NCBI RefSeq assembly: GCF_001989615.1
Contig: NZ_CP019067.1
Span: 558,001 to 622,000, forward strand
Length of the DNA stretch: 64,000 nucleotides
From: Halorientalis sp. IM1011
Lineage (GTDB): Archaea > Halobacteriota > Halobacteria > Halobacteriales > Haloarculaceae
Reading direction: 5' to 3'
A model generated the notes under the pieces. The model was given only the letters and a program-made list of their open reading frames with translations, was not told the DNA's origin and did no database searches. Each line of letters begins with the position of its first letter. Position 1 is the stretch's first letter. Shown in pieces: positions 37,666 through 46,643 of this stretch. The translations under genes were made by a program, and so were the position numbers.

Positions 37666-37795
37666 GCCAACTTGTGACCCCAACCCTAGTAAAGCTTCAC
37701 GGGGAAATCTACGGCTTCTTTTTAAGCACCCGGAAATCGGGGGGTCCTCAAAGAACCCCCTACGGATTTACCGCGCGGGGGCAAACGGGGAGATA

Positions 37796-38950
37796 ATGCT
37801 ATCCGGAGTGAACGTTGCGCTCGGGGTCACCGGGTCCATCGCGGCGGTCAAGACCGTGGAGTTGGCCCACGAGTTACGCCGACAGGGGGCGTCGGTCAGA
37901 GCAGTGATGACCGACAGCGCCACGGGAATAATCCACCCGTGGGCCGTCGACTTCGCGACCGACGAACCCGTCGTCACGGAGATTACCGGACAGGTCGAAC
38001 ACGTCGAGCTGTGTGGCCGCGAGGGCTGGGCCGACGTCCTGCTGATCGCGCCGGCGACGGCCAACACCGTCGGCAAACTGGCGGCAGCCATCGACGACAC
38101 GCCGGTGACGACGACGGCGACGACGGCGCTGGGCGCTGACGTCCCCGTCGTCGTCGCGCCCGCGATGCACGAACCGATGTACGACCACCCCGGCGTCCTC
38201 GAAACCATCGCTCAGGTCGAGTCCTGGGGCGTCGAGTTCGTCGACCCGCGGATCGAGGAAGGGAAAGCCAAGATCGCCACGGAGGAAGCCATCGTCACCG
38301 GCGTCGCCCGTGCGACGACGCCCGATCCGCTCGCAGGGAACCACGTGATCGTCACGAGCGGCGCGACGACGGAGTCCGTCGACCCCGTGCGGACGCTCTC
38401 GAACCGCGCGTCGGGCCGGACCGGACGGGCAGTCGCACGGGCCTGCCACGTCCGCGGGGCCGACGTGACGCTCGTGCACGACGGCGGTGACGTTCACTAC
38501 GCCGACGTGGAGCGAGTCGAGAGCGCCGCGGAGATGCTCGAAGCGGTGCAGGCTCACGCCGACGATGCAGACGCGCTGGTCTCGGCGGCCGCCATCTCCG
38601 ACTACACCGTCGGGGCGGCCGACGAGAAGATCAAGTCCGGCAAGGACCGGCTCACCCTCGAACTGACCCCGACGCCGAAACTGATCGACAGCGTGCGGGA
38701 GGCCCACCCCGATCTGGCCATCGTCGGATTCAAAGTCGAGACGGAGGGCGACGAGGCGACGCTGATCGAGCGCGCACGCGAGACGATGGATCGGGCTGGA
38801 CTGGCCTTCGTCGTCGGCAACCGCGCCGACGTGATGGGCGAGGCGGAGACGCGAGCGCTGGTGATCCGAGAGGACGGAAGCGACGAGTACGCGGGCAGCA
38901 AAGCCGGCCTCGGGGCGCGCGTGGCCGAGGAACTCGCGGTGGAACTGTAA
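37796..38950 (+). CDS. coaBC: Bifunctional phosphopantothenoylcysteine decarboxylase/synthase
   Basis: A 384-residue fusion that makes 4'-phosphopantetheine for coenzyme A. The N-terminal flavoprotein half has NVALGVTGSIAAVKTVELAH, LIAPATANTVGKLA and the PAMHEPMYDHP active-site segment. The C-terminal synthase half has IVTSGATTESVDPVRTLSNR and ALVSAAAISDYTV with IKSGKDRLTLELTPTPKL. The start at MLSGVNVALGV was chosen by the domain start and by a GGATTTACC about 25-32 bases upstream. A short GGGGGT/ACCCCC hairpin lies before that box. Confidence 0.95.
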   Translation: MLSGVNVALGVTGSIAAVKTVELAHELRRQGASVRAVMTDSATGIIHPWAVDFATDEPVVTEITGQVEHVELCGREGWADVLLIAPATANTVGKLAAAIDDTPVTTTATTALGADVPVVVAPAMHEPMYDHPGVLETIAQVESWGVEFVDPRIEEGKAKIATEEAIVTGVARATTPDPLAGNHVIVTSGATTESVDPVRTLSNRASGRTGRAVARACHVRGADVTLVHDGGDVHYADVERVESAAEMLEAVQAHADDADALVSAAAISDYTVGAADEKIKSGKDRLTLELTPTPKLIDSVREAHPDLAIVGFKVETEGDEATLIERARETMDRAGLAFVVGNRADVMGEAETRALVIREDGSDEYAGSKAGLGARVAEELAVEL

Positions 38951-38992
38951 TACGTTCCCACCGATCGAGAACGGACGGACGCTCTTTTCCGG

Positions 38993-39490
38993 GTGCAGAC
39001 ACGACACCGAACCGACGTGACTCCCGAGCGAGAATCGACCGCGGCGTACGTCGAGATCGAGGGCGACCGACAGCTACTGCTCCCGACGGCGCTGGAAGCC
39101 TGCGAGGGGTTCGAACCGGTCGAGATAGCCCCGGAGATGGCCTGTGCTGACAGCGGCCCCATCGAAGGGCCCTGGACCGGGCTGGAACTGGGCGACCTCC
39201 TCGCGACCGCCGAGAGCCCGCCGGACGCGACGCACGTCCTCGTGACCTGCCGGGACGGTTACCGGGTCTGTCTCGACGTGACCGACGCGCTGACGGCCGT
39301 GCTGGCCTACCGCCGGGACGGCGACCCGCTTTCCCCCGAGGAGATCCGGATCGTGGGGCCGGACGTGGAGAGCGGCCGGAGCGCGAAGGGCGTCCGCAGG
39401 ATCGAGCCCGTATCGCTCGCGCCGGAGGAGGAGCCGACCGATCTGGAGGCGCTGTCCCCAGTGGAGAGCGACGCCGCTGTCGGGAACTGA
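38993..39490 (+). CDS. Molybdopterin-oxidoreductase-like domain protein
   Basis: A 165-residue protein, or 157 from the GTG at 39017. The core PIEGPWTGLELGDLLATAES, DATHVLVTCRDGYRVCLDVT and the following helix resemble the sulfite-oxidase-type molybdopterin fold, but only a fragment of its usual length. The conserved cofactor Cys of that family is not clearly placed, so it may not bind the cofactor. The function is unknown. It lies 42 bases after coaBC on the same strand. Confidence 0.6.
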   Translation: MQTRHRTDVTPERESTAAYVEIEGDRQLLLPTALEACEGFEPVEIAPEMACADSGPIEGPWTGLELGDLLATAESPPDATHVLVTCRDGYRVCLDVTDALTAVLAYRRDGDPLSPEEIRIVGPDVESGRSAKGVRRIEPVSLAPEEEPTDLEALSPVESDAAVGN

Positions 39491-39532
39491 GCCCGCCGGA
39501 ACGCCTTTGAGGGAGAGTCCCGAGGCTGGTCT

Positions 39533-40306
39533 ATGCTCGAGGATATCACTGCCTTCGTCACCGGTGCGAGTCAGGGAATCGGCCGCGAGATCGCGATCAC
39601 GCTCGCCGACCACGGCGCGAACGTCGCGCTCGCGGCGCGGGGCGACGGCATCCACGACACCGCCGCCGCCATCGACGACCCGGACCGGACGCTCGCCGTC
39701 GAGACGGACGTGACCGACGAGGACTCGGTCGAGAACGCCATCGCGGAGACGGTCGACACCTTCGGCGGTCTCGACTGTCTGGTCAACAACGCGGGCATCG
39801 CCGGCCCGGTCCAGCCCTACGACCGGATCGAGGAGGCCGACTTCGAGTACGTGCTGGACGTGAACCTGATCGGCGCGTGGCGCTGCGTGAAACACGCCGG
39901 CGAACACCTCCGGAAGAGCGAGCAGGGCAGCGTCGTCAACCTCGGCTCCATCGGCGGGAAGCGACCCTACGCCAACCGGACGCCCTACAGCGCCTCGAAG
40001 ATGGGACTCGTGGGCCTGAGCCGGACGCTGGCCGCCGAACTCGGGCGGGACGACGTGACGGTCAACGTGATCCAGCCCGGGCCGGTCGAGGGCGACCGGA
40101 TCGACGACGCGATCGGCGCGCAGGCGAAACTTGCGGACGTGGAGAACGCCGAACCGGCGAGTCTGGGACCCGACGATTTTACCCTGCCGGAGTACTTTAT
40201 CAGCCCGGAAGACGTGGCCGAGCAGGTGGCCTACCTCGCCGGCCCGCACGCCCGGAAGATTACGGGCCAGGAGATCGCGATCGACGCCGGGGGGACCTGC
40301 TTCTGA
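39533..40306 (+). CDS. Short-chain dehydrogenase/reductase
   Basis: A 257-residue SDR. It shows the cofactor loop FVTGASQGIGREIAITLADH, the NNAG motif in CLVNNAGIAGPVQPY, and the catalytic Ser-Tyr-Lys set in NLGSIGGKRPYANRTPYSAS, with the Lys following. The C-terminal GQEIAIDAGGTCF closes the fold. An Ala-Arg pair after the second strand (ALAARGDG) suggests NADP preference. The substrate cannot be told. Confidence 0.93.
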   Translation: MLEDITAFVTGASQGIGREIAITLADHGANVALAARGDGIHDTAAAIDDPDRTLAVETDVTDEDSVENAIAETVDTFGGLDCLVNNAGIAGPVQPYDRIEEADFEYVLDVNLIGAWRCVKHAGEHLRKSEQGSVVNLGSIGGKRPYANRTPYSASKMGLVGLSRTLAAELGRDDVTVNVIQPGPVEGDRIDDAIGAQAKLADVENAEPASLGPDDFTLPEYFISPEDVAEQVAYLAGPHARKITGQEIAIDAGGTCF

Positions 40307-40332
40307 GAAGTCCGACCGTCCTCCGGCGGACG

Positions 40333-40348
40333 GCATGGTCGACCATGC
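40333..40348. promoter_or_regulatory. 16-base perfect palindrome
   Basis: GCATGGTCGACCATGC is a perfect inverted repeat with no loop, 36-51 bases before the small zinc-ribbon gene's ATG. That is where upstream promoter elements would lie. A regulator-binding site is inferred. Confidence 0.5.
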
Positions 40349-40367
40349 ACTGAATGCATGCCGCTGG

Positions 40368-40384
40368 TACGTGTGTTCCACGTA
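40368..40384. promoter_or_regulatory. Interrupted palindrome over the start codon
   Basis: TACGTG and CACGTA are separated by five bases. The last base is the A of the ATG at 40384. Together with the palindrome at 40333-40348 it makes a two-site arrangement around one start. Confidence 0.45.
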
Positions 40385-40602
40385 TGGGAAACGTGCTGGA
40401 ACGGATCAAGACGATTTTCGACGACGAAGGGCCAACGGAACGGCCCGATACTGAACGCACGACATCGGCGACGCTGTACCGGTGTCGAGGGTGTGAGACG
40501 ACGTACGTCGGGACCGACAAGGAGGCCTGTTCGAGTTGTGGTGAGTCCGTCGAGGAGATTCCCTCCGAATCTGATCTCGGCTACGGGCCGGCAGGAGTCT
40601 AG
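40384..40602 (+). CDS. Small zinc-ribbon protein
   Basis: A 72-residue protein with one zinc ribbon: YRCRGCETTYVGTDKEACSS followed by CGES, giving paired CxxC motifs. The N-terminal 30 residues are charged (VLERIKTIFDDEG). The C-terminus ends LGYGPAGV. The start at MGNVLERI was chosen because the extra ten residues upstream would run through the palindrome. Small zinc-finger proteins are common in haloarchaea and some regulate genes. Confidence 0.78.
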   Translation: MGNVLERIKTIFDDEGPTERPDTERTTSATLYRCRGCETTYVGTDKEACSSCGESVEEIPSESDLGYGPAGV

Positions 40603-40687
40603 GGCCACGGATCCGGCGGTGGGCGCCCGGTCGAGTACGGCCGGCGGGGCCGTCCACGGAATCCCCGTCCAGAACGCGGCAGACCCC

Positions 40688-42439
40688 TCAGAGTGCGACG
40701 ACAGTGACCAGCAGTGCGACCACCACGAGCAGGACGCCGAAACCGATGGTGTCCTGCCGGGTGAGCCGATCGACCGTCGCGTCGTCGAGGACTGTCCGGG
40801 GATCCCTGACGAGTCGGATCGTCGCCCGGGTCAGCCCGACGACAACGCGGTCGACCGCGGCGTAGAGTTCCGTGACGCCGACGACGAGCGCGCGGGTCCC
40901 GTACAGGCCCCCGGGATTGTAGAGGCTGTCCACGTCGGGCACCTTCGCGACCCGGGAGAGGGGCGTCTTCAGGATCACGAAGCCGATCACGCCGGCGGCC
41001 GCAAGCGCCACGCCTTCGAGGAGATGGGAGGGACTGAAGGGGTGGAACTCGGTCCCGCCGAGGACCGCGTCGAGTCCGTGGACCTCGGTGACACCGGGAA
41101 GGATCTCGTACAGCGCGGGGGGGTAGAGGCCGAACAGGACACACAGCGCCGCGACTGCGACCATCGGGACGGCCTGACCGAGGCTGGCGTCTTTCACGGT
41201 ACCCTCGTACTCGCCGTGGAGGAAGGCGTAGTAGCCCAGTTTGATGAAGGAGAGGAAGGTACCCACGCCGCCGGCGAGCAGGAGGTACCACAGGACGTCG
41301 TAGTGTTTGTAGTGGGCAGCGACGATCACCATGCCCTTCGAGACGAAGCCGTTGAACCCGGGGAAGCCGGCGATCGACAGGGCCGCGACGAAGAAGACGA
41401 TCGCGGTGATCGGCATCTGCCGGCCGAGGCCACCGAGTTTCTTCAGGCTCTCCTCGCCCGTGCGGTAGACGACGACGCCGACGGTCATGAACAGCAGACT
41501 CTTGTAGAGGATGTGGTTGAAGACGTGGCCGAAGGCACCGGCGGTCGCGAGAGAGCCGGCGAGACCCACGCCGGCGACCATGTAGCCGACCTGGGACTGG
41601 ATGTGATAGGAGAGCAGGCGGCGCATGTCGTTTTGCAGCAGGGCCATGCAGGCCCCGAAGAGGGCCATCGCACCGCCGACGTAGGCGATGGCGAGTTCGC
41701 CCTCGGGGAACGCCCGGAACAGGCCGTAGACGCCGGTCTTGGTGGTGAAGACACAGAGGAAGACGCTGGCGGCGACGTGGGGCCGCGGGTAGGTGTCGGG
41801 CAGCCAGGCGTGCAGGCCGACGAAGCCGACGTTGACGCCCATGCCGATCGCCGCGAGGGTCTGTGCGACCGGGCCGACCATACCGCCGGGCGCGGCGCTG
41901 AACAGGAAGGAGCCGACCTCGGCGAAGTGCCAGACCACCGCGCCCAGCAACAGGGTGCCGCCGATCCCGTGCAGCAGGGCGTAGCGGAAGGCCGCGCGGA
42001 CGGCCTTCCCGCCGTAGTGCCAGACGAGCAGGGTCGAGGTGACGGCCATCAGCTCCCAGAAGAAGATCAGGGTGAGCCAGTCGCCGCCGAACACCGCCCC
42101 CAAACTCGTCCCGACGTAGGACAGCGCGAAGGCGGTCTGGACGGCGTCGGCGTCGGTGGCCCAGGAGTAGGCCACCGCGACCGCGCCGATGAACCCGAAG
42201 ATCAGGCCCATCAGCCGCGAGAACACGTCGACGTTGAACAGGACCGTCTCGAAGCCGAACAGGTCGACGCCCGCGACGAACGCCCCTTCGGGCACCAGCC
42301 AGACGTAGGGGACGACGACCGCCGTGGCGAGGATCCCGACGGCGTGGGCCGGCCCGCGGCCGAGATACTTGCCGACCACCGGCAACAGCAGCGCCGCCAG
42401 CAGGACGGGGACGAACGGCGGGACGAGGGGGTCGACCAT
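40688..42439 (-). CDS. Mrp antiporter MrpD/NuoL-like subunit, third copy
   Basis: A 583-residue polytopic protein of the proton-conducting transporter family and the last gene of the Mrp operon. The TM5 Glu is in FFWELMAVTSTLLVWHYGG. The HAWLPDTYPRPHVAASVF segment replaces the usual HTWLPDA..PTPVS, while the TM8 Lys is kept in FTTKTGVYGLF. The C-terminal 150 residues add a hydrophilic part and further helices. The ATG overlaps the previous stop by one base. Confidence 0.88.
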   Translation of the reverse strand: MVDPLVPPFVPVLLAALLLPVVGKYLGRGPAHAVGILATAVVVPYVWLVPEGAFVAGVDLFGFETVLFNVDVFSRLMGLIFGFIGAVAVAYSWATDADAVQTAFALSYVGTSLGAVFGGDWLTLIFFWELMAVTSTLLVWHYGGKAVRAAFRYALLHGIGGTLLLGAVVWHFAEVGSFLFSAAPGGMVGPVAQTLAAIGMGVNVGFVGLHAWLPDTYPRPHVAASVFLCVFTTKTGVYGLFRAFPEGELAIAYVGGAMALFGACMALLQNDMRRLLSYHIQSQVGYMVAGVGLAGSLATAGAFGHVFNHILYKSLLFMTVGVVVYRTGEESLKKLGGLGRQMPITAIVFFVAALSIAGFPGFNGFVSKGMVIVAAHYKHYDVLWYLLLAGGVGTFLSFIKLGYYAFLHGEYEGTVKDASLGQAVPMVAVAALCVLFGLYPPALYEILPGVTEVHGLDAVLGGTEFHPFSPSHLLEGVALAAAGVIGFVILKTPLSRVAKVPDVDSLYNPGGLYGTRALVVGVTELYAAVDRVVVGLTRATIRLVRDPRTVLDDATVDRLTRQDTIGFGVLLVVVALLVTVVAL

Positions 42440-44247
42440 CAGACGACCACCCCCGTCACGTTCTCGACGATCAGGCGGACGATCTCGAGGAACACGGCGG
42501 CGTCGGGGACGATCCCGAGGGCGACCGAGCCGGCCGCCGCGAAGCAGATCGGCCCGAGCATCAGCCACGTGGACTCCTCGCCGGTCCAGCGGCTGTGTTC
42601 CCAGTCGATCCGCTCGTCGGGGCCGTGTTCGTGGTGGAGCTGTTCGGCCGCGTCGATCTCGTCTCGGATCCCCTGACCTTCGTGGTTCCGGGCGAAGCCG
42701 TGGTCGTCGGGATCACCCTCGTCGCCGCCGTCGGGTAGCGGGCCGCGGGCGTCGTCGCGCCGAGAGCCGCCGTCGGTCGCGGTCGCGTGTGCGCTTCCGG
42801 GATCGGTCCCGGCGAACCGGCCGCCGAGCGGTCCCTCGACCAGCGGTTTGGGGTCGCCCTCGGTCGGTTTCTCGAAGAAGGCGGTGTAGACCACCGGCCA
42901 GAAGTACGCGATGTTGAGGACGCCCGAGATCAGCAGGGCGGCGGTGAAGACGAGGCCGCCGGCCGAGACCGTCCCGATCAGCAGGAAGTACTTGCTGACG
43001 AAGCCCGCCACGAGCGGGATGCCGGCCATCCCGGCCGCGGCGACGGCGAACGCCCCCATGGTGAGGGGCATGCGGTGGCCGATGCCGGCCATGTTGGAGA
43101 TGTCGTCGGTGTGGGTCTCGACGTGGAGCGCGCCGGCACAGAAGAAGAGGGTGAGCTTCATGAACGCGTGGGCGGGGATGTGCAGGAGGCCGCCGACCAG
43201 CGCGTAGGCGGCGGCGTCGGTCGACCCGGAGCCCGCGGCCGCTGCACCGACCGCCAGCCCGAGAACGATGTAGGAGAGCTGGCTCACCGTCGAAAAGGCG
43301 AGCCGGCGCTTGAGGTTGTCCTGCCGGAGCGCGATGATACTCGCCACGACGAGGGTAAAGGCGGCGACGGCGGCGAGGATCGTCCCCATTCCGATCTCGC
43401 CGACGAGTCCGGGGCCGAACACGTCCAGCACGACGCGAGCGATGCCGAACACGCCGGACTTGACGACCGCGACCGCATGGAGCAGGCCGGAGACGGGCGT
43501 CGGCGCGACCATCGCGTCCGGGAGCCAGGAGTGCAGCGGCATCAGCGCGGCCTTGACGCCGAACCCGCCCGCGAGCAGGGCGAAGGCGACGCGGGCGACC
43601 ATCGGGTCGGCGTTGGCGAGGCTCGCGATGCCGCCGGGGGTGAACGCGGTCGTGGCAGCGCCCGTGCCCATGCCCGTGAGCCAGAAGACCAGCACCGCGC
43701 CGGCGAAGACGGCGACGCCGCCGCCGAAGGTGTAGGTCAGGTACTTCCGGCCGGCGGCGCGGGCCTCGTCGGTCTCGTCGTGGGCGACCAGCGGGTAGGT
43801 CGCCACCGTCAGCAGTTCGTAGAACACGAAGATGACGAACAGGTTGCCGGCGAACGCGACCCCCACTGCGGAGGCGACGCTGGCGGCGAACGCCGCGAAG
43901 TAGCGCGTCTGGTCGTGTTCGTCCAGCCCGCGCATGTACCCCATCGAGTAGAAACTCGTGATGACCCACAGCAGGCTGGCCAGCAGGCCGAAGAGGATGC
44001 CGAGCGCGTCGGCCTGAAGCGCGAACTCGACGCCGGGGAGGAAGGTCCCCAGTTCGGTCCGGTAGACGGTCCCGGAGAGAACCCCCGGAACCATGCTGGC
44101 GACGATGCCGAACGCGCCCAGCGCGGCCAGCACCGTCCAAGACTCCCGGAGGTTGGGCCGTCGGCCCGACAGCAGGATCGGAACGATGGCGATTGCGGGC
44201 ACCAGTACCGCCGCGAGCGGTCGGAGTGAAGGTGTGAATTCGTTCAT
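42439..44247 (-). CDS. Mrp antiporter MrpD/NuoL-like subunit, second copy
   Basis: A 602-residue polytopic subunit. It shows Glu in FYELLTVATYPLVAH, Lys in GFGVKAALMPLHSWLPDAMV and Lys in AVAVVKSGVFGIARV, the full set of antiporter residues. Unusually, a hydrophilic segment of roughly 90 residues, rich in Asp, Gly, His and Arg (around residues 470-565), lies before the last helix. The ATG overlaps the stop of the previous gene. It may stand in for the N-terminal part of MrpA, which is otherwise missing. Confidence 0.88.
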   Translation of the reverse strand: MNEFTPSLRPLAAVLVPAIAIVPILLSGRRPNLRESWTVLAALGAFGIVASMVPGVLSGTVYRTELGTFLPGVEFALQADALGILFGLLASLLWVITSFYSMGYMRGLDEHDQTRYFAAFAASVASAVGVAFAGNLFVIFVFYELLTVATYPLVAHDETDEARAAGRKYLTYTFGGGVAVFAGAVLVFWLTGMGTGAATTAFTPGGIASLANADPMVARVAFALLAGGFGVKAALMPLHSWLPDAMVAPTPVSGLLHAVAVVKSGVFGIARVVLDVFGPGLVGEIGMGTILAAVAAFTLVVASIIALRQDNLKRRLAFSTVSQLSYIVLGLAVGAAAAGSGSTDAAAYALVGGLLHIPAHAFMKLTLFFCAGALHVETHTDDISNMAGIGHRMPLTMGAFAVAAAGMAGIPLVAGFVSKYFLLIGTVSAGGLVFTAALLISGVLNIAYFWPVVYTAFFEKPTEGDPKPLVEGPLGGRFAGTDPGSAHATATDGGSRRDDARGPLPDGGDEGDPDDHGFARNHEGQGIRDEIDAAEQLHHEHGPDERIDWEHSRWTGEESTWLMLGPICFAAAGSVALGIVPDAAVFLEIVRLIVENVTGVVV

Positions 44248-45761
44248 GGCAGGAGTAGATCGAGCGTCGGTTCGAGCAGTTCGGCGAACGGAACGACGGC
44301 AGCGCCGAGCGTCACCGCGAGGACGGCGGCCACGACGACCACCACGTACATCCCGACGGAGGTTCGCCCGCCGTCGGCGACCACCGCGTCCGGCCGAGCG
44401 TCGGCGGCCGTCTCACCCTCGGCGTGGTCGTCGGGCGCGGCCGGTTCGCGGAAGTACATCCGCTCGACGAGCCGGGCGAAATAGGCCAGCGTCAACAGCG
44501 TCGAGAGGAGGATGACCGCGGCCAGCGGCCACAGCTGGGCCTCGACGGCCCCGACGGCGATGTACCACTTCCCGACGAACCCGACCGCGGGCGGAACGCC
44601 GACCATCGCGAAGGCCAGCACCGCGAACGCGCCGGCGGCGTAGGGCATCCGCTCGCTCAGCCCCTCGTACTCGTGGACTTCGCGCGCGCCGGTGGCAGTC
44701 GCGATGAGCCCCGCCGCGAGGAACAGGCCGCCCTTCATGATCGCGTGGCCGACGAGGTGGACGATCGCGCCGATCAGCGCGGTTCCGTTCAGGGCCGCGA
44801 GCCCCGCGAGCACGAGGCCGAACTGCGAGACCGACGAGTACGCGAGCATCCGCTTGATCTCGGATTGGGAGACCGCGAGCGCGCTGCCGGCGACGATGCT
44901 GACGATGGCACCGACGATCAGCAGCGTCCGGGCGGGGTCGACTGCGGCGAAGAAGTCGGGCGTGAACACGGTCAGCGAGATGCGGATCAAGGCGTACGCG
45001 AAGGTCGTCGAGACCAGCGCGGAGATGAACCCGCTGACGCTGTCGGGCGAGCCGGCGTAGGCCTCGGGCTGCCAGGTGTGCAGCGGGAAGACGGCGGTCT
45101 TGATGAAGAGTCCGATAGCGATGAAGGCGAAGGCGGTCGTCGCCAACACGGAGTCGTGGCCGACGATCGCCGGATCCGCCAGCTTCGTCGACAGGTCGGC
45201 CATGTTGAGCGTCCCCGTCCCGATGTAGGCGTAGCCGACGCCGAGCAGGTACAGCGACGCGCCGACGGTGCCGACGATGAGGTACTTCAGCGCGGCGACC
45301 GCCGACCGGCCCGAGTCACCGCTGGCGACCAGCGCGTAGGCGGTGAGTCCGGAGATCTCGATGAAGACGTACATGTTGAACACGTCGGCGGTGACGACGA
45401 CACCGGTCAGGCCGCCGACGAGCAAGAGGTAGGTCGCGTAGAACGGGTTCCCGCGCGGGCCAGCGGTGCGGGCGTAGACGAGGACGCCGAGTGAGACGGC
45501 CGCGATCAGCACGATCACCGCCGCGGAGAGGCCGTCGATCACGAGTTCGATCCCGTAGGGGGCCCGGAACCCGCCCACGACGTAGCTGATGCGGCCGGCC
45601 GTGAGCGCGCGGTAGCCGAGGTAGCCGGCGAGGCCGAACTGGCCGAGGCCGGCCAAGGCGGCGATGGGCCACCCGGTCTCGGAGCGAACGAGGCCCACGA
45701 AGAGGACGACGACCGACGCCACCAGCGGGAGGGCGACGAGGAAGGGGAGGAGATCAGTCAT
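44244..45761 (-). CDS. mnhD: Mrp antiporter MrpD-like subunit, first copy
   Basis: A 505-residue polytopic subunit. The TM5 Glu is in YVFIEISGLTAYALVA and the TM7 Lys in IGLFIKTAVFPLHTWQPEAY. In TM8 the usual Lys is replaced (SALVSTTFAYALIRI). It sits right after mnhC, where mnhD lies in bacterial operons. Starts and stops overlap those of its neighbours, so translation is coupled. Confidence 0.9.
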   Translation of the reverse strand: MTDLLPFLVALPLVASVVVLFVGLVRSETGWPIAALAGLGQFGLAGYLGYRALTAGRISYVVGGFRAPYGIELVIDGLSAAVIVLIAAVSLGVLVYARTAGPRGNPFYATYLLLVGGLTGVVVTADVFNMYVFIEISGLTAYALVASGDSGRSAVAALKYLIVGTVGASLYLLGVGYAYIGTGTLNMADLSTKLADPAIVGHDSVLATTAFAFIAIGLFIKTAVFPLHTWQPEAYAGSPDSVSGFISALVSTTFAYALIRISLTVFTPDFFAAVDPARTLLIVGAIVSIVAGSALAVSQSEIKRMLAYSSVSQFGLVLAGLAALNGTALIGAIVHLVGHAIMKGGLFLAAGLIATATGAREVHEYEGLSERMPYAAGAFAVLAFAMVGVPPAVGFVGKWYIAVGAVEAQLWPLAAVILLSTLLTLAYFARLVERMYFREPAAPDDHAEGETAADARPDAVVADGGRTSVGMYVVVVVAAVLAVTLGAAVVPFAELLEPTLDLLLP

Positions 45762-46137
45762 CGGTACGCACCTCCTGGAGCACGTCGGCTTCGAGCGTCC
45801 CGTACTCGTTGTAGATGCGGACGATGAGTCCCAGCGCGACGGCCGTGAGGCTCACCCCGACGACGATGGCGGTGAGGATCAGGACGTGTGGCAGCGGGCT
45901 GACGTAGGGCCCGGCGTGTTCGAGAACGGGATTCTGTGCGCCGTCGACGTAGGCCGAGGCGATGAAGAACAGGAAGATACCGGTCTGGAAGATGTTCATG
46001 CCGATCACTTTCTTGACGAGGTTCGGACTGGCGATCATCACGTACGCGCCGATCCCCAGCAGGAGGAAGGTCCCGACGTAGTACGACCGGGCGGCGATGG
46101 ACTCGATTACGCCGGTCGCGAGGAGGGCGTCGATCAC
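45754..46137 (-). CDS. mnhC: Mrp antiporter subunit C
   Basis: A 127-residue protein with three helices, homologous to NuoK. Signatures are YVMIASPNLVKKVIGMNIFQ and the acidic/polar start of helix 3 in HVLILTAIVVGVSLTAVALG. Part of the Mrp complex that exchanges Na+ for H+. It overlaps mnhB and mnhD at both ends. Confidence 0.93.
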   Translation of the reverse strand: MIDALLATGVIESIAARSYYVGTFLLLGIGAYVMIASPNLVKKVIGMNIFQTGIFLFFIASAYVDGAQNPVLEHAGPYVSPLPHVLILTAIVVGVSLTAVALGLIVRIYNEYGTLEADVLQEVRTDD

Positions 46138-46643
46138 AGCAATCCCCCCCGTTCGTCTGAATCGCTGTCGGCAGGGACCTCACCGGTCGCACCGACAGCC
46201 AGGCCGAAGAACAGCCCTGCGACGATGCCCGAGACGATGACACCGATCGCGAGTTCGACCAGTTCGATCCCGTACTTGCTGGCGTGATAGATCGGGACGG
46301 CCGAGTAATCGAGGAACCCGCCGCCGGCGACGACGGTCCCGATCCCGATCGACAGGAAGACCGAGACGCCGATCCCGACGATGGCGACGAGGCGTTCGGG
46401 CCTGATCCAGTCCCGGGTGGCCTCGACGCCGAAGGCGATGGCCAGCATCAGGATGACGGTGCTGACGATGACGCCGCCCTGGAAGCCACCGCCCGCGGAG
46501 TCGGCCCCGTGGAACATGATGAACAGGCCGAAGGTGAACACGAACGGCGCGACGACGCGGACCGTGGCCATGATGATCGGGCTCTCGACGTACAGCGAGC
46601 GGGTCACCCCGGTCGCCTCGGTTTCGGTGTCGTCGCCGCTCAT
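46134..46643 (-). CDS. mnhB: Mrp antiporter subunit B
   Basis: A 169-residue protein with four helices and the MnhB signature ESPIIMATVRVVAPFVFTFG followed by MFHGADSAGGGFQGGVI. The start at MSGDDTETEATG overlaps the end of the preceding gene by four bases. The acidic N-terminus precedes the first helix. Confidence 0.94.
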   Translation of the reverse strand: MSGDDTETEATGVTRSLYVESPIIMATVRVVAPFVFTFGLFIMFHGADSAGGGFQGGVIVSTVILMLAIAFGVEATRDWIRPERLVAIVGIGVSVFLSIGIGTVVAGGGFLDYSAVPIYHASKYGIELVELAIGVIVSGIVAGLFFGLAVGATGEVPADSDSDERGGLL

